A stretch of DNA of 64,000 bases, taken from positions 13,823,501 to 13,887,500 of the forward strand of contig JAFFSR010000244.1 in assembly GCA_017163975.1 (NCBI GenBank), in the 5' to 3' direction. A program made the translations under genes and the position numbers. The notes under the pieces were generated by a model. The model was given only the letters and a program-made list of their open reading frames with translations, ran no database searches and had not been told where the DNA came from. Source of the DNA: Anastatus disparis. Lineage: Eukaryota > Arthropoda > Insecta > Hymenoptera > Eupelmidae. Positions 46,161 through 57,163 of the stretch are shown here, piece after piece. Every line of letters starts with the position of its first letter. The first letter of the stretch is position 1.

Positions 46161-46959
46161 GCCCCGGTTTGTTCCTCCTTAAATAAGGGAATATCGATTA
46201 AAAACGACGTTTTAATAAAAAAAACAGAATTAATTTATTGTAAGAATAATAAGAGTATAATGAAGATAAAACATGAATTGAACGAAAATGAAATAATATA
46301 ATATATGAAATATAATATACGCGTCTAATGAGAGAAAGAGCAAAGGGAGGGCGCGTCGCTAACTAAATAGAACTCGCTTATGACGCTGATCGGTTGTATA
46401 ACCGATGATACAATTTACCCGGACAAGTATCTCTCGAAGAAGAGATACTTGGATATTGCGCTATATAATCGTACTTACAGTAACGCACTGGCCAGCTTAC
46501 ACTAATTATCTGCGTGCACGTAGACGCCGCTCGCCTGTCACCGTAGCTTCTCCCTCGTACGTAACCAATACGTAGATGCTCTGAACTAGATCAGAGGAAT
46601 ACGTCCCCACACAGCATGTGGGTCTCTTCCCGATCGTTGAATTCCGCTGAGCTCTGCCAACGTGGTTACCTTGGCGTAGATCGGTGGAACCCTTTACACG
46701 CCAATCAACTTTGCTGGCACTTAATGGCTGACCGCTAAGACGCGCGAAAAGCGGTCAAGCAAAACTCTACAGAAAGAATTTCTGAAAGTTGCTACTAGCA
46801 AATATAATATAATACGCTAGTCGATATAAACTTAACGACTTTTATCTAAGACACTGTTTCGCGCTATCAATTCTAATGTTAATATTGTATCTAAAATTAA
46901 GCAATGCATGTAAAATTTACATAAAAAATAATTGATTTTAAACAACAAAAATTAAAAAA

Positions 46960-47166
46960 TTAAACAAATAAATGCCTACATTGCTTATATTCTTGTTGAG
47001 CACGCTTTCTGCATGTAGTGCATAACATTTCATCTAATGAAACATTAGTTAAAACTTTTTTTATTTCTTCTGTCATTTTCCGTAATGACTTCACTTTTCT
47101 ATGTTTTTTCAATTTATAAGGATTACAACACCTATTATAATTTATCGTTGTAGTTGAAAATCCCAT
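46960..47166 (-). CDS. CCNP/CxxC first-exon ORF, single copy in unit B
   Basis: It is nearly identical to 30121-30327 (MGFSTTTINYNRCCNPYKLK ... LCTTCRKRAQQEYKQ). It is followed upstream by only about 100 bp of the 210-bp unit (to 47265) before LTR sequence starts. This is the unexpanded version of the locus and shows the original context of the repeat. Confidence 0.5.
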   Translation of the reverse strand: MGFSTTTINYNRCCNPYKLKKHRKVKSLRKMTEEIKKVLTNVSLDEMLCTTCRKRAQQEYKQCRHLFV

Positions 47167-47265
47167 ATTTTATATTAATCGATTAGTTTTATATTTTTTC
47201 TAATAGTCTATATGAATATATAAGAAATAAACATTTATTGATGTAAACAAAGCAGATGTCACGTT

Positions 47266-48373
47266 TGTCAAGTGTCCAGTTGAAAGTGCTGGACATCCGC
47301 GTGAACGTTATGTAGTGAACATTATATTTAAAAAATATTAAAAGAAAACCCGTGACTTTAGCACTTATTTTCTTAAATCACACCGGCGACCAGCCTTATC
47401 AGCTAACGCAATGAGTCTCTCTTTATCCTTGTCATCTGCCTTGCTGATGGATATCTTGAACTTGGCTAGGCCGGTGGTGGACTGCCCGAGTTCTCTCGCC
47501 CTTATTCAAGAGAGACTAACTTCGCTCCACTTCTAATTAGTAGGAGAAGAGAAATCAACCGCCTCATTGGCCAGCTTGTTGTTACCGTGAGCATTATACG
47601 TGTTAAGTCGCATCAGCTTATGGCCAAGCCATGGTTATTTGCAAGCGTTTGCACTTTCGGTACTTGTAGGATGTTACTTGATACTTTATCTAGTTAACTC
47701 TCCAAGTGAAAAAAAATAATTTTTTTAAATATGTGAAATTATAATTCCATTTATAAAATATGTTAATAAATAGAATTATAATTTCCTATAAAAATAGAAA
47801 AATAAATGAGTGTGTTATACGCCCCTAAGCGTTGCCAGTTTGGGAATGCATAAATTAAATTATTTCTTACAACTTAATATTATTTATGTTATTTTTATTA
47901 TAAAGATTTACAATTTTATAAGTTTTTATAATGAACAATACTTAGCTTAGGTTGGGCGCTGCTCCACCGCTCTCTCTCGCGTTCCAATAATCCATTCAAT
48001 GTACCTTTAGATGCCTTACAGGTTGCCGCGGTAAATTTAAAATAAATGTAAATTGACTTTAATGTCCAGATGAGTTAACTTTTAAGTTCTACAAGAATTT
48101 GGAAAAATATAGATATTAAAAAAACGAATACTTGAACTTCCGCGGAACTGGGAATCTCTTCAGGGAAGAGATTCACCAGCCCGCTCAAGATTAGATCCGG
48201 CACCAGAATGACGCTACTTTTCCACAGCCTAAACTTCAACTCGCTTGACAAAGTGATAAGCTCCCCCCTTCAAACGGCCAGGGAAAGAGAGACAACGCCG
48301 AGACTTGCCTTCTCTCTCTCTCTCCCATAGCCAGAGATCAACCTTCATCACTTCAATCAGTATAATTCTTATA
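47266..48373 (+). repeat. LTR-1 copy with truncated LTR-2, unit B
   Basis: It starts TGTCAAGTGTCCAG with hairpin GTCCAG...CTGGAC, carries the family core at 47375-47710, and then LTR-2 from TGTTATACGCCCC at about 47812. LTR-2 breaks off near 48373, where sequence equivalent to 40681 in unit A begins, so an internal deletion joined the two. Confidence 0.65.
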
Positions 48374-49264
48374 ATGTTGTTTTAACTATTATCACGTATG
48401 ACAACGACGTTAGTGTAAAAAAATTTAACCAAGTAGGTCTACAAAAAGAAAATTAAAAAAAAAATAATAATAAATTGAAAAATAAAAAAAAAATTTGATA
48501 TATTTGTTAAAAAAGAATATATAGCCCACTTCTCTGTTAATAAATATTTAATCAGATTAAGTGTTACACAGCTTTCTTGTAACGAAGCACCATCCTTTTA
48601 AAATGTAAAATTAAATCTCTTTTTTTTTTTAAATTGAATGGATTTAATAGCTATGACGAAAGAGCGGCAGTCGATTTTATATCGAATTCATTATCTAATT
48701 CTTGCTTGATCGAGGTTTCAATTTCTGGAGTATCAACATAGCCTATAAATTAGACTTCTAGAAAGGAGAATGTCTAGTATGAATACTTATTCGTTATCAG
48801 TAACTACATGAATACTAATGAACGAATAGTAATTATTGCTTGCCATCTTGGTCTGCAATTACTATCTCAATTTTCGTATTTGTTTGATTGTCTTTTGTAT
48901 TCTCCTCGATTACTTTCTGCAATGTGATGGTTGGCGTTCAATTTTTCTGATCCCTTTGTTTTGCTAATAACTGCTTCTATCATTTCCATGGCTTTTTCGC
49001 CATTATTTTTCTCCTTTACATGTTGATCTTTCACTATATTTTTAATAGCACTAACTAGAAAATAAAAATCAAATGAATTTTATACAAAATGAATGACATT
49101 TTTGTAACAATAACAATGCTAATGAATTATCAGATACACTTACCAGTCTTTTGGTTACTTGCTACAACCTCTTCATTGCAATCGTTATCTTTTGCATCTA
49201 GCTTCTTTATTTTTGGTTCAAAAATAGAACATTAAGCAAAAAAACTCAAGTCTTGATTGCATTT

Positions 49265-49543
49265 TCATTTTATCGTTTTTAATTTTATCAAAATAATGTA
49301 GTGTACTTCACAAAAACATCTTTCTGACCTGGCAAGAGGATCTTCGACCTCAATTGATGATTCTGGAGTTTTAACGGAACATTTACGTTTTTGGTTTACT
49401 GGACCTGTAGATTTTTTGGTGGTAGTTGATTCAGGAATAAATAGCGAAGTGTTATTTTCTTCTTTTTGCTCCTCTTCTGTTTCATGAAACTCCAGGAACG
49501 TAAAATTTCCAATATTAGCATAGGCCTCTTTCACAAAACACAT
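49265..49543 (-). pseudogene. MADF-protein linker segment, unit B
   Basis: The same 92-residue product as 41578-41856, without amino-acid change. The MADF-like exon just upstream (about 49950-49798) is diverged and has a broken start. Confidence 0.45.
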
Positions 49544-50245
49544 GGAATCAAAATAAGGCGATTTTTTAACTTTACAAGCAGTTTCTCCTGATCAGGGTAT
49601 TAGTTGTGCAGGTAAGTCTTTTTGAAACGATGTTTCTAATGACTTCTATTTATTCCTCGCTTCATCTTCTGATAAAAAATTGAAATTTACATTTTAATAT
49701 GTAAGTACATAAATACGTTAATAAATTACATTTTAATATGTAAATACATTTACATACGCGCGTATAAATTCATATTTAGTTACACACACAATATTTACTT
49801 GGCACCCGCACTTGCGTAGCGATGGATAACCAAGCTTTATCCAATGTCTTGGGATCTCTGCGTGACACGTTTCTGACCAAAAGTAATGGGTTTAGTTGAA
49901 CAAGACCTATTAGAGACTCAATCTTATCCAGATTCCACCTAATTAACATGATGAATGTGTGAGTCTAAATCCGCCTGTAACAATATACAACATGTTAAAT
50001 TATTTTATGAGAATATAATTTAACACACCTAATACGCTTAATATGAAAATCCAATTAGATTATAAGCAAATTAACACCAAAAATAATACTATGAATGGTG
50101 TAGTTATTCGAAAGAATGACATATTTGGCAAGATCAATGTGCATTTTACGTTCAAAATATAATTATAATAATAATGTTAATAATAATTTACATTATTTAT
50201 ATTAATTAGTTTACAAAACGAAATAAAACTTTAAATCTTTATAGC

Positions 50246-50578
50246 CTATCGAAGAATAGTTTGACTCAAGTATTTAAAAATCTCTTTAGCTGTCATAATC
50301 TGTATAGCTTGTAGTGATGCTCGATGAGCTAAACGCTTAGCTGTTGGATCTACTCCATCGCAGGCACTTTTCCCATGAGATGTGGCGAAAAAATTCCATG
50401 ACTTCATTCTAAATTTAAAATCTCTTGCATGATAACATATATTCATAAAATGATTCCTACAAGAAAAAAAATTATTCATTTTTATGAATAAGTACTCCTT
50501 TTTTACTATGCTGTAGGCTCGATAAAGACAAGACGTAAAATTGTCTTTGGAAGTCGTCAACTTTACTGTAAACATCAT
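50246..50578 (-). pseudogene. C-terminal fragment of the CCNP/CxxC transposon-like family, unit B
   Basis: The 110-codon frame MMFTVKLTTSKDNF ... FFATSHGKSACDGVDPTAKR, then LAHRASLQAIQIMTAKEIFK is the longest of the three copies in the window. It ends with a stop after SQTILR. Upstream (52218-52075, partial repeat) the preceding segment NQYNTIIRNFIGW, then ELGYHQFEKW is visible in a further copy. Function of the family unknown; a transposase-like role is only an inference from its repetitive nature. Confidence 0.55.
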
Positions 50579-50760
50579 GGAATATCCTAGGTCTAAGACC
50601 CATTTTTCGAAGTGCTGCTACCTAAGCTCTCCTGAAAGTTTCTCGTCGTTCTTCCACACTATAAAATTCCTGATTATCGTGTTGTATTGTAAAAACAAAT
50701 TAGGTAGACATCCAGGTAAAAATCAACAAAACACAGGTGATCTTAAATGTGTTTATTGCA

Positions 50761-50792
50761 ACGTTTCGTGGCCGAGAAACCACCTCTTCAGG
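50761..50792 (-). ncRNA. Hammerhead-like ribozyme core at the Penelope element end
   Basis: The minus strand reads CCTGAAGAGGTGG...CCACGAAACGT: a CUGANGA box, a 4-bp stem GUGG/CCAC, then GAAA, in the hammerhead order. Hammerhead motifs are known in Penelope-like elements. Stems I and III are short or not clearly formed here, so activity is uncertain. Confidence 0.5.
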
Positions 50793-51369
50793 CTAAAAGA
50801 TATATAATTTCATTGTTAATACACACATACATGAACTATGACAACTTGAAAAGACAAGTAAATTAAACAAGTCAGCTAATTCAAAAACAAATAAAAGTTA
50901 CAGCAAAAGAAATACAAAGTATCTAAAAAATATTTTAAATATAAGACTTTAAATATATTACAAATTTTACGCACCTAATTACAGCTATGCACAGCTTATA
51001 AAATTATAAAATTAAATAATTCACAAAAAGAACTCATAGTTTCTCGGAGTTCGTAACAATTAAATAAATTTCTCTTGTACATACGAAAACGATAAAGAGC
51101 AATCTGTAATACAAATTAGCAAATACATTTAGTCATAAACCTATGATATAGACGATAACAAACACTAGACGAAAATTCTACATTTGTACAGTGTGCCAAT
51201 AGAGGGTATCGGTACTTACGCAAGGAGCACAGTCGCAAATGAGGCATTTCTACATTTGTAATGTGTGTGAAAACAATGTGTCAATATACATCAATAAAAT
51301 TTCAAATTACTTAAACAAAGTATACAAATAATTATAAGTTTTACTGATTTGATATGTATCAAGCTGTAA

Positions 51370-51850
51370 ATTAATACTATTCCTCTCAAAATTAATATGT
51401 AAAGCTTCAGCTTTTTTTAATTCTTTTCGGAGTCCAAAATTTTTACTTGGTCCCAATTAAAAAGATGATTCTGATTATTAAGCATATGTAGTGAGACGAC
51501 AGAATTTTTATTTTTTTACTGTTGATGTTCAAGTATACGTTCCTTTAATTGTCGTTTTGTCTCACCTATGTAAGTGTCATTACAAGTAGAACACTTGAAA
51601 GAATAAACAAAATGTGTTTTTTGGAATTTATTCAAAGAATCCTTTCCTAAAACTATGATGTTACTTAGTTGATAATTTATTGAAGGCACTATTGAAATGT
51701 TAAAATTTTGAAAAAGGCGTTTTATTATATAATAAAATTGAGAATTTACGTACGGTATAGAAATTGTGAGAATTGATGGACCAAGAGAAGTCGGCAAACA
51801 AGAACATTGGTTGTTATGTTTAAATACTCGGTTTTTAATATGTTTGTCAC
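51370..51850 (-). pseudogene. Penelope-like polyprotein C-terminus with GIY-YIG endonuclease
   Basis: The frame reads ...CLPTSLGPSILTISIPYV, then HFVYSFKCSTCNDTYIGETK and RQLKERILEHQQ. The VYSF/..TYIG pair with TKRQLKERI..H is the GIY-YIG core found at the C-terminus of Penelope-like elements (here VYS and YIG). After a TAA the same frame continues KNSVVSLHMLNNQNHLFNWD and VKILDSE, the expected post-GIY-YIG segment, and then shifts. RT motifs are missing, consistent with 5' truncation. Confidence 0.8.
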
Positions 51851-52675
51851 AGAATTTTGGAGGGTAATCATTTAAATATAAGAGTTTTTTTTAACAATTT
51901 TGAGATTCTTTGTGTGGAACTGTGGATGAGACAATAAAATCGCACGATCAGTAAGATTATGAACTATATTAATTTTTAATATAGTTCATATATATAGTAA
52001 TCGTGTTGTATTGTTTCATTGTCGCTATGTTTATTTCCAAATCTCCTTCTTTCTCTAATATAAGAAGCTCGAACGGTAAACATCATGGAATGTCCTAGGT
52101 CTAAGATCCATTTTTCGAATTGATGATACCCAAGCTCTCCTGAAAGTTTCTCGTCGTTTCTCCACCCTATGAAATTCCTGATTATCGTGTTGTATTGATT
52201 CATTGACGCTATGTTCATTTCCAGATTTTCTTCTTTTTCTAGTATAAGAAGCTATAATTGTTTTATTATTTCCATATGAAGAAGCACCAGAACGGAAAAC
52301 TTCTAAATGTTCTTAAAACATTTCAATAGCTGATAGCTTTTTATAACTTCTTGCTGTGCCTCCAGAGATAGATTAGAAAATTTTTAATGTTTAATTATAT
52401 TCTAATGTATGTAGTTATGTTTTGTTATATATTTAATTTTTTGTATTTCTTGTGTGTTATACGTCGATGTAATCGAATGGGCTAAACGGGATTTTATCCC
52501 ATGGTCCCAAATGAATAAGTCTGTCTTTCTCGCAAAAGATATAGTAATAAACTAAACAATTACTTTAATTATTTATCTACTTATTTATCAACTTCGATGT
52601 AAATTAATTACATGGAATCTACCAAGCTTAGTCGTAATACGAAGATACCCACAATATAAATTTATAATATACGTG

Positions 52676-53369
52676 TGTTAAGCCGGGTTTTTCCAACTTT
52701 TTGACGGAAGTCAGAAAAACCGGCTCAAAACTATTTAATTTTTTTTTTTTTGACCTGCTTTGATTAAAGAAATTTAACACTTTTCCTCTTTTAATTGTCT
52801 CGAGATGTAGGTTGCAGTAAGAAAAATAAGCTATTCAAATTTTAATTCTAGTTTTTTCCTTTAATTATAATAACAAGTGGGCTTACAAAATTTGATGTTT
52901 TTTTGTTTAAGAACAAAAGTTATAGTTTTAGGTATTTTATATATCGCATGGTGATCTCTTACGTACTCGTGTTAATTTTTACTTTTAAACGCACTGACAA
53001 TATTACGATGTACAAAATTTTGTATCCCCCTGTCAACGCTCAACTCTTACTAATAATTTTATTTTAATTTTTAATTCTTTTCATTAAATAAATGTTTGAC
53101 AACTATTAAGTTAACCCTGATTACATTTTACTAAAAACAACTAAGACTTCAAATTAAATTTTAGATTGAAGAAACTAAAATTACTTATCTTTACAGTCTG
53201 GTGGCTTTCTTCCCTGGATCGACTAGGCAGCATTACCGATTTTAGAGTCCTCGGTCTCCTCCAGCCTCTCTGTCGTGCATCCGTATACAAAATCCACCTT
53301 CAGGAAAATACTAAACACTCACTTTCCGTTCCCCGGGAAACTGAAAATTGAAAATTTCGTCACTTAACA
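52676..53369 (+). repeat. Solo LTR with 5-bp duplication ACGTG
   Basis: It starts TGTTAAGCCGG and ends GTCACTTAACA, with ACGTG on both sides (52671-52675, 53370-53374). The start forms a hairpin (AGCCGGGTTTTTC / GAAAAACCGGCT). The 3' end matches the LTR-1 family, but the interior core differs, so it is a related subfamily. The plus ORF 53166-53351 within is incidental. Confidence 0.85.
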
Positions 53370-53374
53370 ACGTG

Positions 53375-53772
53375 AAAACATGACATATAACATAACATTT
53401 TTTAACTATGCAACGTCGTGTGTTTGCTAATATGTATTCAGTTTACGCGCATGTTAAAGGTTTAATGTACTGGTTAGTCTTTCCCTCCGTGCGCATTGGA
53501 ATTAAAAATTTATGCCCCTAGCCCCGACGTTAACGAGGACGAGCACCTCACGAAACAACAGTGCGAGATAACTTCCCCTCACAACTATTCCTTTTACATA
53601 GCTTTCTGCCGAACATTGAAGACTAAACAAAAATGTATGTATATCTGGTTTTATCTTCACGTGAATAGTTTCACTCTAATATTCTTTGGTTTGAGACTCT
53701 TAAAGAAATATTCAGAAAATGATAGGTAAATTTTTGATAGGTAAAGTTCTAGGTAAAATAATTCTACTTCAT
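53375..53772. other. No supported gene
   Basis: A 77-codon plus-strand frame at 53496-53729 (APSPDVNEDEHLTKQQ) has no ATG start or known domain. Nothing else is visible. Confidence 0.35.
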
Positions 53773-54103
53773 TGTAACGCCCTAATTTCATTACAACATT
53801 TTTTTTTTCTTTATTAATGATAAATATTAAATAATTATTATTTAATATTTATCATTAATAAAGAAAAAAAATGTAATGAAATTAGGACGTTACACCTCCC
53901 AGCGCGAAAGTGTTTATCGCCCTCGATGAAGTCTAACTATGGCCAAAGTCCAAGGTTTTTCCTCGCAGATACAAAAATATTCGCTCATTATACATGAGCG
54001 TGAACAGCATTAGGTTGACTAGGTATAAATTTACTAAGGTATAAATGTGTATGGTGTTATAAAGGTGTGCGTATTTAGATCTATATATAGGAAAAAAATT
54101 TTT

Positions 54104-54412
54104 TTAAAAACACTCCAAGTGTTCGTCTTCTTCTTCTTCGTTCTCCTTTTCTGCTTTTATGTAATAGTGTTCTTTCAATTCATTTATCTCCTGCTCGTTA
54201 AAATGTTCGTACAATGTGCATTCATCCCATGTGGAGAGTAGGACGCTTGTTAATTCGTTGTGTAGGTGAAATATGAACGTAGTGGGTGACATGCACAGCG
54301 GTCGCCGACAATGTTTGCAGAAGGTTCTGCTTCTTGTTTGGGTATGGCAGGGCACATGTCCTGAGTTGAAGTCAAGATCGTGTAAGATTTTCATTTTCTG
54401 CTGGAAATTCAT
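54104..54412 (-). CDS. Small Cys/His zinc-ribbon-like ORF of the TIR element
   Basis: ATG at 54412 lies directly after a polypyrimidine-AG (TTTTCTTCTAG), a plausible splice acceptor. The 102-residue product has GHVPCHTQTRSRTFCKHCRR, then PLCMSPTTFIFHLHNE. This C...R.FC.HC..PLC....F..H spacing resembles the Cys-rich tail found at the C-terminus of some DNA-transposon proteins (piggyBac type), though the match is only in pattern. The tail is very acidic (EKENEEEEDEHLE). Probably DNA- or protein-binding; no catalytic motif. Confidence 0.5.
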   Translation of the reverse strand: MNFQQKMKILHDLDFNSGHVPCHTQTRSRTFCKHCRRPLCMSPTTFIFHLHNELTSVLLSTWDECTLYEHFNEQEINELKEHYYIKAEKENEEEEDEHLECF

Positions 54413-54616
54413 CTAGAAGAAAAAAAAAAACATTTTCTACGTTTCAAAATTTTGTTATTATCGTTATTATTACTACTGCTACTGTTACTGTTATTTTTGC
54501 TACTATTATTATCACTACAATCACTATTTCTATTACAATAATAAAGGGGAAGAAAGGACAAGCAGAAGGAGAAAGAAGGACAAAAAGGTAGAAGGAATTT
54601 GTTTTGAGAGGAAAGA

Positions 54617-55414
54617 TTATTTTGCTCGCGGTCGATGGTACACGAAGACGCCGCCCTGGTCTTGAATCTGGTTACTTTGTCTAAACGTTGTATCGATACA
54701 AGCCTTGAATGTGTTGGCCCGTCGTACTCGTAGAAGTTGTTGGTTGCAGTAAGTACACCTAAGGTGTTTAGGCCGACGGAAAGATACCAGGTGGAATCCG
54801 TTATGATCTTGATAACTTTGTCTGTTCTTTGCCAAAATCCTATAGCAGATCCGGCAAATTACCCTTTGGTTTATTTGGCTGTAATATATTGCTTCCTTGA
54901 TGTAATTGGTAACGCAATATGACAAGGCGAGGACTTCGTATCCGTTCTCCGGATTAGGGAATACAGTGATGATTTGCGGAGGTGGAGGAGTTGGTAGTCG
55001 CTCAAATGCTGATATTTCCTCTTCTATTGTATTGGTCACTGGTTCTTCTAGTATCTGTTTACCTCCCAGATCCCTAATTTCGTGTTGATACAGGCTGAGA
55101 GTCGTAGCGTAGGTGGTGCACTCCGATGCCGGCCGAGTTATTAATAGGTTGTTACCGCATCCATTGCAGTCGGTAAGCAATGGTTCGTTGTAGCGGAGCC
55201 GGTGAAAGGTGCTGTGCTTTTCGTAGTTCTCCGTGTAACTAGTTCGATCGAAACATCGGAGATACAGCAACTTGCGACTCAGTGGGCTATAATACACTTG
55301 AGTCTTTATCCTTGGTCCTAGAGTAACGCAACTGCTTATTATTGCGATCTCTAAACCTTGGAGGCCGTTGTAAGGGTCCTGAAGAACTATATCAAAAGAT
55401 TGTACAACTAACAA
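54617..55414 (-). CDS. Protein of two Cys-rich repeats, unknown family
   Basis: The frame is open from about 55510 to 54617 but lacks an ATG near its start, so a 5' exon or non-ATG start is likely. It contains an internal duplication: SCVTLGPRIKTQVYYSPLSR ... CNGCGNNLLITRPASEC in the first half, and YCVTNYIKEAIYYSQINQRV ... CTYCNQQLLRVRRANTF in the second. Each half has the order CVT...YYS, a variable part, a CxxC, then LL.xR and a ...D.GG end. The second half has an extra CRICY. The linker is Pro/Glu-rich (ERLPTPPPPQIITVF). Zinc binding is likely. I do not recognise the family. Confidence 0.6.
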   Translation of the reverse strand: MLVVQSFDIVLQDPYNGLQGLEIAIISSCVTLGPRIKTQVYYSPLSRKLLYLRCFDRTSYTENYEKHSTFHRLRYNEPLLTDCNGCGNNLLITRPASECTTYATTLSLYQHEIRDLGGKQILEEPVTNTIEEEISAFERLPTPPPPQIITVFPNPENGYEVLALSYCVTNYIKEAIYYSQINQRVICRICYRILAKNRQSYQDHNGFHLVSFRRPKHLRCTYCNQQLLRVRRANTFKACIDTTFRQSNQIQDQGGVFVYHRPRAK

Positions 55415-55767
55415 TACAATTTTGGATCTTTTATACCTAATACAGGGAAAAAGATGGACATATATCTTAGCGGTGGTCGGTCGAAGGAAAACACCTGTGT
55501 TTGCTTTTCTTCAATTGAGCTGTCGAAATATGACATATACCTGTCATATTATTTGCAAATAACAAACAGGGTACATATCATGATTCGACAAATCAATCTA
55601 TTTAACTAAAAACGCCTGTGTTGACTCACGAAGTTATCTGGGCGGTGCATATTAATTAAGGAAAAAGTTTGGGCGTTGGCCATTGCAAAGAGTTTAAAAT
55701 AATTATTTAATATTTATCATTAATAAAGAAAAAAAAATGTTGTAATGAAATTAGGACGTTACATCAT

Positions 55768-57163
55768 TTTAGATAAAAACTTTATATTTTTATTACCCCT
55801 TGTTTGTCACACCTAATTTAAATAAAAAATTGTTATAAAAAATAAATTACTGAATATTTTTATTTGAACTTTTTTTTATAAGATACTAAAAGCTCATTTC
55901 ACAAGATCGTGAAGTTATCTAGTAAAAAATTGAATTTATGTGCACTAATAAAAATACTAAGGTCAATAAAAGTTAAAAAATAACCATTTTGACAAAAGAG
56001 GTTTGGGATACATTTTTACCCCATGTAACCAGTGAGGGTTAAGACCAAGTTTCTTAACACAAAATTTGTGTTAAATATTTAATATATTTTCAAGAGAATA
56101 TTGATTCGATTTTTATCTATTTTTTCGCATTATGATCGTACTTTCTTTAATAGTCGAAGCTAACACATTCTTGATTTTATATTTTAATCGCATAGAGAGA
56201 GAAATTAAGCCATTGCATGGAAGAAGGGCCTTAAGATAATGTAATTTAATTAGTTGGTATGCCCTTCTTCCACACAACGCCTCAATTTTCCAACTGTATC
56301 TACTTAGACTTGCTCCACATGTACAGTTGATCAGAATGATCTTTTTACTTTTTATTCACGACGCAAATTACTGTGACAGGTCCACCTCACGCAATGTCGC
56401 TAATTTTTCCTCCGGATATCGTTTTCTATCTCTTCTAAGAGAATGTCCAGCTGTTCTACGGCTTAAGCTGCCACACGGTCGATCACGATCCTTGGCTTAT
56501 ACGAGCTGAGTCGTCTCCATGGGCTAGCGATTGAGCGACCAAAGAGTGAGCTTAGCTCTCTCCTTGCTGTGCTAGACTCTTCGGGTTATCCCTTTCTTTT
56601 CCTTAGCTTTTTGGTGATTATGTGCTTATCTTGTCTAACTATTGACTTATCAATTAATCTTTCTCTTCCTCTCTTTCTTGCGCTTTAACGAATCTAACAT
56701 TTTTTTCTATAAGAGTATGTCAACAGCGCCTTTTGGCGCTCTTCGCACCTAATCTAACCTAAGCTGTAACTATGCTTCAGTACATGCTTACAATTAATAT
56801 TTTTTGATAATTTATGTTTGAAAATTTTGTAGTTTAATTTTTTTTATTTCTTTTCAAACAATATTTGATATTTCAGATTTTTTATTCATTTTGCATATAT
56901 ATTTTGTCCGAATTTTTACATCGAGACAATGCAACATTTAGTTAACTATGTAAATATAAAAGTCTTTTGATAAATAATACTATTTCATTAAAACTTTGAT
57001 ATTGAAAATTAAAATTTATTAACTTGAAATAATAATAATATAAAAAGTTTTTGAGGTGAACTAGTCATCTGTACAAAATTACATGTAATACTCCTACAGA
57101 AGTAAGTTTAGTCACTTGCACATAAGCTGGCTCAGTGTGTATATAAAAACTTTTGGAAACTGT
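55768..57163. other. No gene seen; GC-rich repeat-like patch at 56190-56760
   Basis: Within the patch, agagagaaatt precedes a hairpin (tggaagaagggc / gcccttcttcca, about 56217-56275) and cctcaattt follows it, much as the hairpin at 28156-28232 is placed in the solo LTR. This hints at another LTR-1 relative, with ends unresolved. The plus ORF 56327-56509 lacks support. Confidence 0.35.

Larger units (their letters stand above)
50690..51999 (-). mobile_element. 5'-truncated Penelope-like retroelement with 14-bp target duplication
   Basis: Flanked by atcgtgttgtattg on both sides (50676-50689 and 52000-52013), with the uninterrupted site in unit A at about 42967-42980. The minus strand carries a GIY-YIG endonuclease region (51600-51516) and, near its 3' end, a hammerhead-like motif (50792-50761). 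The inner 5' end carries a small palindrome (tgaactatatt / aatatagttca). Only the C-terminal part of the polyprotein is left. Confidence 0.85.
44280..52330. repeat. Segmental duplication unit B
   Basis: Direct copy of unit A (see 26763-43110). It lacks A's solo LTR, MITE, repeat array and SINE, and lacks sequence equivalent to 39953-40680. It alone has the 664-bp foldback element (44335) and the Penelope-like insertion (50690). A short third repeat of its end follows at 52075-52500. Confidence 0.85.
53773..55763. mobile_element. 2-kb element with about 65-bp terminal inverted repeats and Cys-rich ORFs
   Basis: The left end TGTAACGCCCTAATTTCATT and the complement of the right end (TGTAACGTCCTAATTTCATT) match over about 65 bp with one clear mismatch, ending TGT...ACA. 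TCAT flanks both sides (53769-53772, 55764-55767). At the left, the TIR is followed at once by an inverted second copy (53839-53894), making a 122-bp hairpin. Between the ends are two minus-strand ORFs with zinc-ribbon-like cysteines and no transposase, integrase or polymerase motif. It could be a non-autonomous DNA transposon carrying captured genes, or a remnant of an integrated virus-like element. Confidence 0.7.

Noticed and set aside
53496..53729. 77-codon plus-strand ORF
   Set aside because: No ATG start, no domain and no splice support. It may be coding remnant but cannot be supported.
53773..55763. Integrated densovirus-like genome, suggested by terminal hairpins
   Set aside because: No replication helicase/nickase or capsid motif is present in the 2 kb, and the Cys-rich proteins could not be tied to that group. 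Kept as an unclassified TIR element.
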